NCBI GenBank assembly: GCA_029262775.1
Contig: JAJCYR010000026.1
Location: 1-32,444, forward strand
Length of the DNA stretch: 32,444 bases
Direction: 5' to 3'
Origin: Bacteroidota bacterium
Lineage (GTDB): Bacteria; Bacteroidota; Rhodothermia; Rhodothermales; UBA10348
A program made the position numbers and the translations under genes. Position 1 is the first letter of the stretch. Every line of letters begins with the position of its first letter. Below, piece by piece: positions 7,764 to 16,189 of this stretch. The notes under the pieces are model-generated. The model was not told where the DNA came from. It did no database searches and saw only the letters and a list, made by a program, of their open reading frames with translations.

Positions 7764-9670
7764 GAGGCGGTGTTTGGGTTGTCTGAATGGCCCAGGGGGG
7801 CAGTCAGGCCGGTGGAGGATGTACGCCGCGCCGTAATCGGATAGCGGCGACCGGCCCCGAAGGCCTTGGCCGATACGCGCAGCCCAGGGGCGGCCTGTTT
7901 GCGCTTGTATTCGCTCAGGTCGACTGCGCGCAGAATGCTCCGGATGAGTTCGCCGTCGAATCCTGTCGCGCGCTCAATGGCAGGAGCATTCTCGCGGCGG
8001 TCGATGTAGCGCGTGAGCACGGCGTCGAGCACGTCATAGGGCGGCAACGAGTCCTCATCCTTCTGGCCGGGCCGCAGCTCGGCCGATGGCGGTTTTTCGA
8101 TGGTTGCGCGCGGAATCAGGTCGCGACCGGCGCGCGCGTTCATGTGCCCGGCAAGCGCGTAGACATCGACCTTGTAGACGTCGGCCAGAACGGCGAGGCC
8201 GCCGGCCATGTCGCCGTAGAGCGTGGCATAGCCCATGGCCAGTTCGCTCTTGTTGCCGGTTGCCAGGAGAATCCGGTTGAACTTGTTCGAGAGCGCCATG
8301 AGCGCCGTGCCGCGAACGCGCGCCTGGATATTCTCCTCTGCCAAGCCGCGCTCGGAGCCCGCAAAGTGAGGCGCGAGCATGTTCTCGAAAGCCGATACCG
8401 CGGGCTCGATGGTAATTTTGTGCAGCGTGATGCCGAGTGCGTGGGCAAGGGCCTCCGAATCGGTCACGCTGCCAGTTGAGCTGAAACGCGAGGGCATGGT
8501 AACGCCGAGCACGTGGTCCGCCCCGAGCGCCTCGGCCGCAAGGGCCGCGGTAACGGCCGAATCAATGCCACCCGAGAGTCCGATGAGGGCGCCGTCGAAA
8601 ACGCCGGATTTCCGGACGTAGTCCCGAATGCCGAGCACGAGCGCCTGGTGCATCCTGGCAAGGCGGTCGGCGGGTTCGTGGGCTGCAGGGCATGGGGGCG
8701 TGGGACATGCACGGGTCTCTGCCGCACCGGTAGGCGTTGTGGGGGTGGAAACGGTGCTCGGCGGCGAGGACGTCCTGCGCTGGGCGAATAGACTGGCCGG
8801 GTCAAATTCCCAGTACAAAAGGGCCTCCTCGAACGAGGGCGCGAGCACGTCGATGGTGCCGCCCGGTGCGTGTACGCGGCTGTCGCCGTCAAAAATAAGG
8901 TCCGTGTTGGCGCCCACCTGGTTGACGAGGACGAGCGGCAGGCCGTGGCGCCGGCAGATCGCCTCGCCGAGCGCTGTCCGTGCGCCGGGCGAGTGGCAGG
9001 AATACGGACTCGCCGAGATGTTGATGAGGACATCGGGCCCGAGCGCTGCCAAATCATCGATGGGATGCGCCGCATACAGGTGGTACGATGCAGCGAAGGG
9101 CTCATTCCACATGTCCTCGCAGATGCTCACGCCGAGTTTTGCGCCCCGGAAGGTCATGAGCGGCTGTGGGCCAGCCGGTTCGAAGTAGCGGCACTCATCG
9201 AACACGTCGTACGTGGGCAGAAGCCGCTTGTGGACAACCTGTGGGGAACACCCTTTTTCCAGCAGAATGGCCGCGTTCAGTAGGGGTTTTCCGTAAGGGC
9301 GAGCGGGAGTGGGGCTATTCGGGGTTGTTGCGTTGCTGGTGGACTCGTGGCCTTCGGCAGCAGTGTGCTGGGCCTCGTGGCCTTCGGCGCCGCTATGGGC
9401 CAATGGGTTCGGGATGGGAGCACCGACGAGGAGTCCGATGCCGTCTGGGAGCACCTCTTCAAGCGCCCGAATGGCCAGCTGCACGTCCTGGATGAAGGCG
9501 TCCTCCTGCAGCAGATCGAGCGGGGGATACCCGGTGAGCGAGAGCTCGGGGGCGACGACGAGGTCAGCGCTGGCCGCCGCGGCCTCGCGGCAGGCCGCGA
9601 GCAGGCGGCGGCTGTTCCCGGCCAGGTCCCCGACCGTCGGGTTGATCTGAGCGAGGGCAATTTTCATCAT
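7760..9670 (-). CDS. nadE: Glutamine-dependent NAD+ synthetase
   Basis: NadE performs the last step of NAD+ synthesis, amidating deamido-NAD with ammonia channelled from glutamine. The 636-residue protein has an N-terminal nitrilase-fold glutaminase with a visible Glu-Lys-Cys triad (Glu42 in APELSLTGYPP, Lys145 in HKRLLPTYD, Cys181 in GVSICEDMW). The C-terminal synthetase carries the PP-loop GLSGGIDSAVTA (about 361-372) and late motifs KSELAMGYATLYGDM and RATIEKPPSAELRPGQ. Two low-complexity insertions are odd: residues about 88-123 contain the repeat AEGHE-AQHTA-AEGHE, and about 296-331 are Pro/Thr/Ser-rich. Both sit outside the catalytic motifs. The start is one of two adjacent ATGs overlapping the Rieske stop. 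Confidence 0.96.
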   Translation of the reverse strand: MMKIALAQINPTVGDLAGNSRRLLAACREAAAASADLVVAPELSLTGYPPLDLLQEDAFIQDVQLAIRALEEVLPDGIGLLVGAPIPNPLAHSGAEGHEAQHTAAEGHESTSNATTPNSPTPARPYGKPLLNAAILLEKGCSPQVVHKRLLPTYDVFDECRYFEPAGPQPLMTFRGAKLGVSICEDMWNEPFAASYHLYAAHPIDDLAALGPDVLINISASPYSCHSPGARTALGEAICRRHGLPLVLVNQVGANTDLIFDGDSRVHAPGGTIDVLAPSFEEALLYWEFDPASLFAQRRTSSPPSTVSTPTTPTGAAETRACPTPPCPAAHEPADRLARMHQALVLGIRDYVRKSGVFDGALIGLSGGIDSAVTAALAAEALGADHVLGVTMPSRFSSTGSVTDSEALAHALGITLHKITIEPAVSAFENMLAPHFAGSERGLAEENIQARVRGTALMALSNKFNRILLATGNKSELAMGYATLYGDMAGGLAVLADVYKVDVYALAGHMNARAGRDLIPRATIEKPPSAELRPGQKDEDSLPPYDVLDAVLTRYIDRRENAPAIERATGFDGELIRSILRAVDLSEYKRKQAAPGLRVSAKAFGAGRRYPITARRTSSTGLTAPLGHSDNPNTAS

Positions 9671-10872
9671 GGCATGACATTCTTGTAGGCCCGCTTGAGC
9701 ATTGCCTGGAAGTGGTGGACGCCGCCCTCGAGGTCGTAGGAAAAGCGGCCACGGTCGTAGGCGTTAGACTGGAGGCCGCGCTGCACGTGCTCGCAGATAT
9801 CCACATCCTCGGCCTGCACACGGTCGCTGAACGTACGGTCGGCGGCCATGCGCTCTGCGGTCGTGCGCTCACCGCCCGCTCCCTCACCGCCCGTTCCCGG
9901 AATGTCACCGTAATAATAATCGAATACGACAGAGCAGGCATCGGCGGCTACCTGATCGACCCGGTTCACCTGCAGCCGACCAGGCAGGATGTTCAGCATC
10001 AGATTGGGGAATACGAAATAATAGTACGCCTGTTCGCTGGCCGGGCCTGAGGAATTGGAAGCGGGCTTTATGTGGCTGTGCTGCAAGGAGTACCAGTCAA
10101 AGGTTTCTGTCACATACGAGCTGAAATCAAGCAGATCGCAGAGCTCCGGGTGAACGAGCGGCAGGTGATACCCCTCCAGGTAATTGTCTACATAGACCTT
10201 CCAGTTGGCCTTCACATCGTAGGTATCTCGCGCGGCATAGGAGAAGGACGCGACGTCATACAGGCCCCGGCCAGTAGTGGTTGGGGTTGGGCTGACTGGC
10301 ACCGGGTTGGTTGGTGCGATGCGCTCGCGGATGCCGCCCATAATGGCTGAGAGCGGGGGCGTTTCGTCCGGACGGAGGCAGACGAAGAGCAGGCCATCCC
10401 ATGTGTCGACTGCGATTTCAGTAAGGCCGTAGTCGCGCCTGTCGAAGAGTTCGGTGCGGTCGAAGCGGGGTACGCCGCGGAGCATGCCATCGAGCCGGTA
10501 GGTCCAGCCGTGGTACTGGCACTGCAGCATGCGGGCCGCGCCGCAGGGGGCGGTGACGAGGGGGCCACCCCGGTGCTTGCATACGTTGTAGAAGGCCCGG
10601 AGCTGCCCCTGCTGGTCCCGAACGGCAACGACGGGGTTGCCCGCCACGAAATCGCTCACAAACGTGCCGGGCTCAGCCACGCGGCTGGCTGGGCCCACGT
10701 ACTGCCACGAGCGCTCCAGCACGGCCGTCCGGTCAAACGCGTGGAAGCCGGGGTCCACGTACCAGACGCTCGGAATAGTATGGCTCGTAGCGAGCGGCGA
10801 AATCTGCAGGTCTTCCTGTCGCAGCGCTGCAGGCCGTGCACCGTGGGCGGAGTGTAGATTGGCTGTGGACAT
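9667..10872 (-). CDS. Rieske [2Fe-2S] aromatic-ring-hydroxylating/demethylating oxygenase, alpha subunit
   Basis: This is the catalytic subunit of a Rieske non-heme iron oxygenase, 401 residues. The Rieske cluster ligands are Cys98-x-His100 and Cys118-x2-His121 (CKHRGG, CQYHGW). The mononuclear iron site is in DNYLEGYHLPLVHPEL (His236, His241, with Asn230/Glu233 nearby), and the third ligand is probably in the ICEHVQRGLQS helix. The last motif and overall layout resemble choline monooxygenase and glycine-betaine/quaternary-amine demethylases more than naphthalene dioxygenases; this substrate guess is inference. An acidic Gly/Glu/Arg-rich insertion (GDIPGTGGEGAGGERTTAER) lies before that helix. 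No reductase or beta subunit is adjacent. It starts 12 bases after aroE and its stop overlaps the nadE start, so it travels in an operon with unrelated housekeeping genes. Confidence 0.9.
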   Translation of the reverse strand: MSTANLHSAHGARPAALRQEDLQISPLATSHTIPSVWYVDPGFHAFDRTAVLERSWQYVGPASRVAEPGTFVSDFVAGNPVVAVRDQQGQLRAFYNVCKHRGGPLVTAPCGAARMLQCQYHGWTYRLDGMLRGVPRFDRTELFDRRDYGLTEIAVDTWDGLLFVCLRPDETPPLSAIMGGIRERIAPTNPVPVSPTPTTTGRGLYDVASFSYAARDTYDVKANWKVYVDNYLEGYHLPLVHPELCDLLDFSSYVTETFDWYSLQHSHIKPASNSSGPASEQAYYYFVFPNLMLNILPGRLQVNRVDQVAADACSVVFDYYYGDIPGTGGEGAGGERTTAERMAADRTFSDRVQAEDVDICEHVQRGLQSNAYDRGRFSYDLEGGVHHFQAMLKRAYKNVMP

Positions 10873-10884
10873 GGGGAAGGCGGG

Positions 10885-11763
10885 TCAGTGGCTGCGGGCA
10901 AGCATGAGGGCGCGGCGCGCGGCGCTCGTGTCCATGTCGCGGCCGGTCCAGCGGCGGAAGCTGGCGGCGGCTTGGCCGATCAGCATGTCGATTCCCCCGA
11001 GCGTCCGCGCGCCGCGCCCTGCAGCCTCCCGGAGGAGCCGCGTCGGGTGCGGTTTGTAGACAAGGTCATAGACCAGCTGCCGTTCCGAAAGGTGCGACAC
11101 ATCGGGCAGCGGGGTTTCGTCTTCGTACGGATGCATGCCAAGAGAGGTCGCATTCACAACAAGGTCAACCTCGCCGGCGCACAAGGCGCGCTCCTCCCAC
11201 GGTAGGGCCTCGACGCGCACGCCGGTCGGGCACTGGACGTTGATTTCGCTGGCCAGCGTCCGGGCCCTGTCGTGCCGCCGGCCGCTGACGGCGACGCGGG
11301 CCACGCCGAGTTCGTGTCCGAGCGCCCAGGCGGCGGCGCGCGCGGCGCCCCCCGTGCCCAGCACGAGGGCCGCCGCGGGGCGCAGCCCGCTGATCGGCGC
11401 GGTGAATCCGGCGGCATCGGTGTTGTCGCCCGAGAGGCGGCCGTCGTCGCCGAAGTAAATCGTATTCACCGCGCCGATCGCGCGCGCCGCCGCCGTCAGG
11501 TGATCCAGATACGGAATCACCGCCTGTTTGTGGGGAATGGTCACGTTCGCCCCCACTACGTTCATGGCGTGCATGCCGTGGACGGCCGCACCGATATGCG
11601 CCGCATCCACCCGGACAGCGACGTAGATCATGTCGAGCCCTGCCGCCCGCATGGCCGCCGTCATGAGGGCCGGCGAAAGCGAGTGGCTCACAGGGTCGCC
11701 CAGGAGCAGCGCCAGGCGCGTAGTGCCACTCGGCAGAAAAGCATGTTCAGAAAGTGGGTCCAC
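10885..11763 (-). CDS. aroE: Shikimate dehydrogenase AroE
   Basis: AroE reduces 3-dehydroshikimate to shikimate with NADPH in aromatic amino-acid synthesis. Family motifs are complete: [15 protein letters not shown] (shikimate-binding serines), [10 protein letters not shown] with the catalytic Lys, [15 protein letters not shown] with the catalytic Asp, the dinucleotide loop [12 protein letters not shown], and the C-terminal [19 protein letters not shown]. The start is uncertain. The frame is open to an ATG at 11889, but that would overlap glutamate dehydrogenase on the other strand by more than 40 bases. A GTG at 11763 gives 292 residues, close to the family norm, and a TTG at 11796 is a further option. 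It leads the aroE-Rieske-nadE-ruvA operon and is divergent from gdhA. Confidence 0.93.
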   Translation of the reverse strand: MDPLSEHAFLPSGTTRLALLLGDPVSHSLSPALMTAAMRAAGLDMIYVAVRVDAAHIGAAVHGMHAMNVVGANVTIPHKQAVIPYLDHLTAAARAIGAVNTIYFGDDGRLSGDNTDAAGFTAPISGLRPAAALVLGTGGAARAAAWALGHELGVARVAVSGRRHDRARTLASEINVQCPTGVRVEALPWEERALCAGEVDLVVNATSLGMHPYEDETPLPDVSHLSERQLVYDLVYKPHPTRLLREAAGRGARTLGGIDMLIGQAAASFRRWTGRDMDTSAARRALMLARSH

Positions 11764-11845
11764 TCTCGAAATATTGGGTTGCGTTTGCGCACGCAAGATA
11801 GTAGCCTGTAGTCGAAATTCAGAACCGCGAACGAAGGTATCGACC

Positions 11846-13249
11846 ATGAGCATATCCTTTCTTGAGCAAGTAGACCGCATGTTTGCCAAAGCATGCAGTC
11901 ACACCGATCACCCCGACGGCTTGCTGAAGCAGATTAAAATATGTAACAGCATGTACTACATGCAGTTTCCGCTGAAGAGGGATGATGGGTCGATCGAGGT
12001 TATCCAGGCCTGGCGGGCCGAACACAGCCACCACAAGCATCCGGTCAAAGGCGGCATCCGCTACGCAGAGAACGTCAACGAGGATGAAGTCGCAGCGCTT
12101 GCATCGCTCATGACCTACAAATGCGCCATCGTGAACGTACCGTTCGGCGGCGGGAAAGGTGGCATCAAGATCAATCGCAACAATTATTCGGATTCCGAGC
12201 TCGAGCGCATTACGCGGCGCTATACGTACGAACTGCTCAAGAAAAACTTTATCGGGCCGGGTGTCGACGTTCCTGCGCCCGATTACGGCACGAGCTCCCG
12301 CGAAATGGCGTGGATTCTGGACACCTATAACTCCATGACGGACGACATCCTCTCGTCCGAAGCCTGCGTGACCGGCAAGCCCGTCCGCCAGGGCGGCGTG
12401 CGTGGTCGCAACGAGGCCACCGGGCGCGGTGTAGCCTATGGTATTGTGGAAGCCTGCTGCAGCGCCGAGGACATGAAAAAACTCGGCCTGGAAAGAGGCG
12501 TGGACGGCAAGCGCGTTGTCGTGCAGGGACTCGGAAACGTGGGCTACCATGCCGCACTTTACCTCGCCGAGGAGGGCGCAACGCTCACCGGCATTGCCGA
12601 ATACGAGGGTGCCATCTACTCGGAGAAAGGGCTCGATCTGCAGGCCGTCGTGGATCACCGCCGCAACACCGGGTCCATCCTCGGCTTCCCGGGTGCTACA
12701 GACATCCCCCGCTCGTCCGATGCCCTGCTGCTCGAGTGCGACATCCTGATTCCGGCCGCCCTTGAAGGGCAGATTACCCGGGATAATGCCCCTCACATCA
12801 AGGCCAAAATCATTGGTGAAGCCGCCAATGGCCCTGTCACGGCCGATGCCGATGCCATTCTGCTCGAAATGGGCGTCATGATCATACCCGACGTCTACCT
12901 GAACGCCGGTGGTGTTACCGTCTCCTACTTCGAGTGGCTTAAAAACCTTTCGCACGTACGCTTCGGGCGCATGTCGAAGCGGTTTGAGCAGTCATCGAAC
13001 GAGCGCATTATCAAGGCCATTGTCGATGCCACGGGCATCACGCTCCCACCCGAACAGATTTCCATGCTGTCCCGCGGCGCCGACGAACTCGACCTCGTCA
13101 ACTCCGGCCTCGAAGAGACCATGATCACGGCCTACAAGGAAATCCGCGAGGTGGCCAAGGAGCACAACACCGACCTCCGCACGGCCGCCTTCATCAACGC
13201 CATCGACAAAGTCGCCGTCTACTACAACGACATGGGCATTTTCCCGTAA
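11846..13249 (+). CDS. gdhA: Glutamate dehydrogenase (Glu/Leu/Phe/Val dehydrogenase family)
   Basis: This cytosolic enzyme interconverts glutamate with 2-oxoglutarate plus ammonia. From ATG 11846 ([10 protein letters not shown]) it has 467 residues. The substrate region shows [13 protein letters not shown] sequence ([18 protein letters not shown]) and the catalytic lysine motif [10 protein letters not shown] (Lys104). The Rossmann domain has [14 protein letters not shown], followed by AAANGPVT-type cofactor contacts ([12 protein letters not shown]) and [15 protein letters not shown]. The open frame extends upstream to 11630, but that part is antisense to aroE and not GDH-like. Cofactor preference cannot be read with confidence. 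Downstream, 100 bases separate it from a small secreted-peptide gene, with a hairpin at 13269-13291. Confidence 0.94.
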   Translation: MSISFLEQVDRMFAKACSHTDHPDGLLKQIKICNSMYYMQFPLKRDDGSIEVIQAWRAEHSHHKHPVKGGIRYAENVNEDEVAALASLMTYKCAIVNVPFGGGKGGIKINRNNYSDSELERITRRYTYELLKKNFIGPGVDVPAPDYGTSSREMAWILDTYNSMTDDILSSEACVTGKPVRQGGVRGRNEATGRGVAYGIVEACCSAEDMKKLGLERGVDGKRVVVQGLGNVGYHAALYLAEEGATLTGIAEYEGAIYSEKGLDLQAVVDHRRNTGSILGFPGATDIPRSSDALLLECDILIPAALEGQITRDNAPHIKAKIIGEAANGPVTADADAILLEMGVMIIPDVYLNAGGVTVSYFEWLKNLSHVRFGRMSKRFEQSSNERIIKAIVDATGITLPPEQISMLSRGADELDLVNSGLEETMITAYKEIREVAKEHNTDLRTAAFINAIDKVAVYYNDMGIFP

Positions 13250-13268
13250 GGAATATGCTATATCGGAT

Positions 13269-13291
13269 CAAGGCAAATATTTTTGCCCTTG
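13269..13291 (+). terminator. Possible attenuating hairpin downstream of gdhA
   Basis: CAAGGCAAA and TTTTGCCCTTG can pair around a short AT-rich loop with one bulged base, giving an AT-rich stem 20 bases after the gdhA stop. There is no clear U-tract beyond the stem, so it is at best a weak terminator. It overlaps the -35 box of the candidate promoter for the next gene. Confidence 0.4.
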
Positions 13292-13318
13292 ACAGGGAAA
13301 TGGGGCGGGGGGTAATCT
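13289..13318 (+). promoter_or_regulatory. Candidate sigma70-like promoter for the small peptide gene
   Basis: TTGACA at 13289-13294 and TAATCT at 13313-13318 are separated by 18 bases, the -10-like box ending 31 bases before the ATG at 13350. GGTGAT at 13339-13344 could serve as a ribosome-binding site. This placement supports the short reading frame that follows being a real, separately expressed gene. If the organism follows the Bacteroidota rule (TTG / TAnnTTTG), only the TTG half fits well. Confidence 0.45.
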
Positions 13319-13349
13319 GTGGTAGAATCACAAAAAACGGTGATATGTC

Positions 13350-13529
13350 ATGAAAATAGTCTTTCTCTTTGTCACGCTCCTCATCCTGAGCATCTTTCCA
13401 CAGGACAACGCGAATCCGTACGGAGCCATATCCTGTTCTGCCGAGGTGCCGTGTGTATGTATCTACAGCCAAGGAGACATGTGTCAGCCTGACAGCGGAT
13501 GGGAGTGGAATCAGAAGTGCAAGGAGTAG
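13350..13529 (+). CDS. Small secreted cysteine-rich peptide (59 aa), function unknown
   Basis: ATG 13350 to TAG 13527-13529 encodes 59 residues. Residues 1-16 are a strong hydrophobic signal (MKIVFLFVTLLILSIF) with one basic residue near the start. The mature part has five cysteines (positions 29, 35, 37, 45, 57) and several aromatic and acidic residues, as expected for a disulfide-stabilised exported peptide; SISCSA-like sequence (ISCSA) could alternatively be a cleavage region. A candidate promoter lies just upstream. The propeller lipoprotein gene starts 23 bases downstream, so the two are probably co-transcribed. From memory, Bacteroides genomes pair small NVEALA-type peptides with six-bladed propeller proteins; the arrangement here is similar, but I do not see the NVEALA motif. 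I do not recognise the family. Confidence 0.65.
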   Translation: MKIVFLFVTLLILSIFPQDNANPYGAISCSAEVPCVCIYSQGDMCQPDSGWEWNQKCKE

Positions 13530-13552
13530 TATTCGACTTTGACGACACTTCG

Positions 13553-14575
13553 GTGTTGGCCGTAACCCGGTTACGGACCGTACTCTGCGTTCTCTCAATC
13601 GCTTCACTGGGAGGGTGTGGCAGTCAGAGGTCAATCGATTACGGCCATGAGTTGTTGTCCTTTCATCTGGAGGACGCGCCGGTGTGGACCCATTCTGTAC
13701 GCGAACTGGCTGCAGGGGTCGATGTGGTGCAACCGATGGACCTGGGAATTACGGTCACTGCACTTTTTGCCACCGATGCGTCAAATGGATCGCCCTTGAG
13801 GCTGTATGGCCGCGAGACAGGTGTTCTGTTGGACACGGTAGACGCCATCGGGGAAGGCCCGGGCGAAGTCAGGCGGCCATGGTCTTTGCACAGGGTTACA
13901 GCTACATCAGTTGTCTCTGTGGACGTAGCCAATCGAAAGGTTTTCCACATAGACGTGGCGACGGGCGGTCAGTTAAACCTGTCAGGCTTCATTCCCTTTC
14001 CTGCAGAGGGAATGTACACACATGTAGTGGCCGCGACGCAGACGGGTGGGTATATCCTCGGTGGTCCAACCGTCGAGGGTCGGTTTACCGAGATGGACGG
14101 CCGTGGTCAGGTCGTGCGGCGATTCGGCGAATTACCGGAGCGCCGTGATGGACAGGGCAGGGATTTTGATCTCCGGGGTGAATACAGAGGTCGCCCGGAT
14201 CGAAAAATGGCCGCCTTCGTGATGACCAATGCGGATATCATAGAACTTTACGATCTGGAGTCCGGTAATCGCACGGCCGTGGTGTGGGGACCCTGGAACC
14301 ATGACCCCCTGTCCCATGGGCGAGGGTACATTGATTTGGCGGCAGGTGAGAACTACATCTACGCCTTGGCTGCCTTTCAGTCCGAGGCGCTGCCGTCGAA
14401 CATGGGGAGTACCGTCCTGGTGTTCAACTGGACAGGCGAGTTTCAGGGCCAGATACGGCTGGAAGGAGAGTATACCGCTGTATCGGTAGATGAGGCGGCA
14501 GGCGAAATGTACTTGTCCCGGCACGCTCCCGCACCTGCCATTGTCGTCGCTGACATTCCGGCGGAACTGGACTGA
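13553..14575 (+). CDS. Six-bladed beta-propeller lipoprotein
   Basis: From the GTG at 13553 the product has 340 residues and begins with a lipoprotein signal ending in the lipobox SLGGC (Cys22), so the mature protein should be anchored by a lipid at a membrane surface. The rest looks like a repetitive beta-propeller: the loop AIGEGPGEVRRPW is the conserved G-x-GPGE element of six-bladed propeller proteins in this phylum, followed by strand-like units ending in SVDVANRKVFHID, YILGGPTVEG, DIIELYDLESG and YLSRHAPAP. The ATG at 13499 would add 18 residues overlapping the small peptide gene and spoil the signal peptide. It is probably co-transcribed with the peptide gene. It is distantly similar to the lipoprotein at 15086-16096. 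Its role (ligand binding or sensing) is unknown. Confidence 0.8.
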   Translation: MLAVTRLRTVLCVLSIASLGGCGSQRSIDYGHELLSFHLEDAPVWTHSVRELAAGVDVVQPMDLGITVTALFATDASNGSPLRLYGRETGVLLDTVDAIGEGPGEVRRPWSLHRVTATSVVSVDVANRKVFHIDVATGGQLNLSGFIPFPAEGMYTHVVAATQTGGYILGGPTVEGRFTEMDGRGQVVRRFGELPERRDGQGRDFDLRGEYRGRPDRKMAAFVMTNADIIELYDLESGNRTAVVWGPWNHDPLSHGRGYIDLAAGENYIYALAAFQSEALPSNMGSTVLVFNWTGEFQGQIRLEGEYTAVSVDEAAGEMYLSRHAPAPAIVVADIPAELD

Positions 14576-14604
14576 ACGCCGCAGGAACGGCCGCAGCACA
14601 CACA

Positions 14605-15039
14605 CTATCGCGACGGTGCCCCTCGCTCGTATTCGGCCCAGCACGTCTCAGTCTCGCTCACGCGGACTCGGATCGTGTGGATGCGGCGCTCCAGGAGCAG
14701 GTCCGCCGCCGTGTCCGCCAGATGGTCGGCCACGAAGCGGCAGATATTTTCGGCCGTCGTATCGTAGGGAAGCACACTGTGCCGCCATCCCGACGTGCGC
14801 ATCACATCCAACAGCTTCGTGTCATGTTCGGCCACGAGCGTGCTGTGGTCCCACTCCTCAATGAGCGGCATGAGGGCGCGTTTGATGTGCTTGAAATCCA
14901 CGAGCAGGCCGTTCTCATCGACCTCACCCTCCACCTCCACGAACATGCAATAGGAGTGGCCGTGCAGGTCGCGGCAGCGGCCCTCGTGCCAGGGCAGTCG
15001 GTGCGCACCTTCCCAACGGAATCGTTTGGCAATTTTCAT
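14605..15039 (-). CDS. queD: 6-carboxytetrahydropterin synthase QueD / PTPS family
   Basis: QueD converts dihydroneopterin triphosphate into 6-carboxytetrahydropterin for queuosine and other deazapurines. The 144-residue protein has the zinc ligands His13, His26 and His28 (GAHRL and DLHGHSY), the catalytic Cys22 four residues before His26 as in QueD, the Asp64-His65 pair in EEWDHSTL, and the substrate-binding TTAEN and SETETCWAEY segments. The Cys position favours QueD over eukaryotic-type PTPS. It starts 46 bases after the stop of the propeller lipoprotein and is convergent with the plus-strand lipoprotein at 13553. No queC, queE or folE is nearby. Confidence 0.92.
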   Translation of the reverse strand: MKIAKRFRWEGAHRLPWHEGRCRDLHGHSYCMFVEVEGEVDENGLLVDFKHIKRALMPLIEEWDHSTLVAEHDTKLLDVMRTSGWRHSVLPYDTTAENICRFVADHLADTAADLLLERRIHTIRVRVSETETCWAEYERGAPSR

Positions 15040-15085
15040 GCCGCCTCGAACGAGCCGAGTGGCCGAGCCGTTCCACGCACCCTGC

Positions 15086-16096
15086 TCAACGCCGCTCCCG
15101 GACCCGGTAGAGTGCGGCGCTTGTCTGTCCCACGCGCGCTGCCATCAAGTCCCCGTGGAAGGACATGCTGCGAGCGGAAAACGGCACCTGGATCGAGTAC
15201 AGGTAGGCACCCTGCGCTTCCAGATCATACACGTCCACGACCCGGCTGGAATCGGTTCTCAGAACCATATTGCCGATGTAGAGGCGATCTTCTGCGATCG
15301 ATGTCTCCCTGTTGAGAGCGGGGGGAGGCCGCACAACACCATCTTTTGGGGCCGGCACATCCGGAAAGCGGAAGGTGGCATCGTCAATCGTGGCTCGTGC
15401 GTATTCGATGTTTCCGCGGGGCGAAAGCACGGCGAAGAAAGGCAGCATCCTGTTCACGTAGGCAAATCGCTCGCTGTTCGACGCCAAAAAACCAAGGGAA
15501 ATCAGCGCATCCATCATGGTCTGTTCCTTGAATACCGCCACCGTAGAATCGCCCTCTACGAGCGGATAGCGGAGAAAGATGACGTTCGGAGTGACGGTTA
15601 ATATGAGGCTGGTTTCCTTCGTCGATGCCATGGCGAGTCCCTGTCGGGGAATCGGGTCTGTTGCGACGTACGATCCGTCCAGAAGGAAACGGTGTATGCT
15701 GAGGCCCGCTGAATCGAGAATGAGCACCGTGTCTCTGACGACTGTCGGCTGAAACGGATTCCGCATTTCCCCCGGCCCTTCGCCCTTCCCGTTTCCATAC
15801 GTCGTGACGAGCGTACCATCAAAATTGTACCGCCAGACGGTCGCATCCGAGTATTCAATCACAAATACGCCTTCCGGCAGAAGGTGTGTCCCTCCGGGCC
15901 AGTGCAGGGAATCGGGCGGCAAAAGCGGCGCCACCAGTTCGAATTCCACGTCCCGGAACGTGCGCTCTTTGGCATCCTGCAGAAGGAGTGGAACGGTGAG
16001 GTCATAGTCCTCCCGGCTCTCCGGTGGTGCGTTGCAGGCAGCGATGAAGAGTAGTACCGGGACCAGTAGACGGCCCAATAGGCGAGGTTGGCGCAT
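15086..16096 (-). CDS. Six-bladed beta-propeller lipoprotein (paralogue)
   Basis: ATG 16096 gives 336 residues with a lipoprotein signal whose lipobox is FIAAC (Cys21). The propeller-type element GNGKGEGPGEMRNP follows the first blade, and strand-loop units such as VLILDSAGLSIHRF, RLYIGNMVLRTDSSRV and GDLMAARVGQTSAALYRV recur to the end. The frame is open to an ATG at 16153, but the shorter start leaves a standard lipoprotein signal. It follows the hydrolase-like lipoprotein gene on the same strand after 93 bases and precedes queD, so a hydrolase-propeller-queD transcript is possible. Parts of it (LLPPDSLHWPG and the last 80 residues) recur, diverged, in the remnant at 21034-21391, showing a former second copy of this cassette. 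Function unknown. Confidence 0.8.
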   Translation of the reverse strand: MRQPRLLGRLLVPVLLFIAACNAPPESREDYDLTVPLLLQDAKERTFRDVEFELVAPLLPPDSLHWPGGTHLLPEGVFVIEYSDATVWRYNFDGTLVTTYGNGKGEGPGEMRNPFQPTVVRDTVLILDSAGLSIHRFLLDGSYVATDPIPRQGLAMASTKETSLILTVTPNVIFLRYPLVEGDSTVAVFKEQTMMDALISLGFLASNSERFAYVNRMLPFFAVLSPRGNIEYARATIDDATFRFPDVPAPKDGVVRPPPALNRETSIAEDRLYIGNMVLRTDSSRVVDVYDLEAQGAYLYSIQVPFSARSMSFHGDLMAARVGQTSAALYRVRERR

Positions 16097-16189
16097 TGCA
16101 AATTGTCGCACTGCAGAATGGTAGTTCACAGATGTATCGGATAGTCTGAGCATGTGGTGTCAGGACACGTCTACCCAGAAAATGTTGCC

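Noticed and set aside
11819..12955. 378-codon open frame on the minus strand
   Set aside because: It is antisense to glutamate dehydrogenase, whose motifs are unmistakable.
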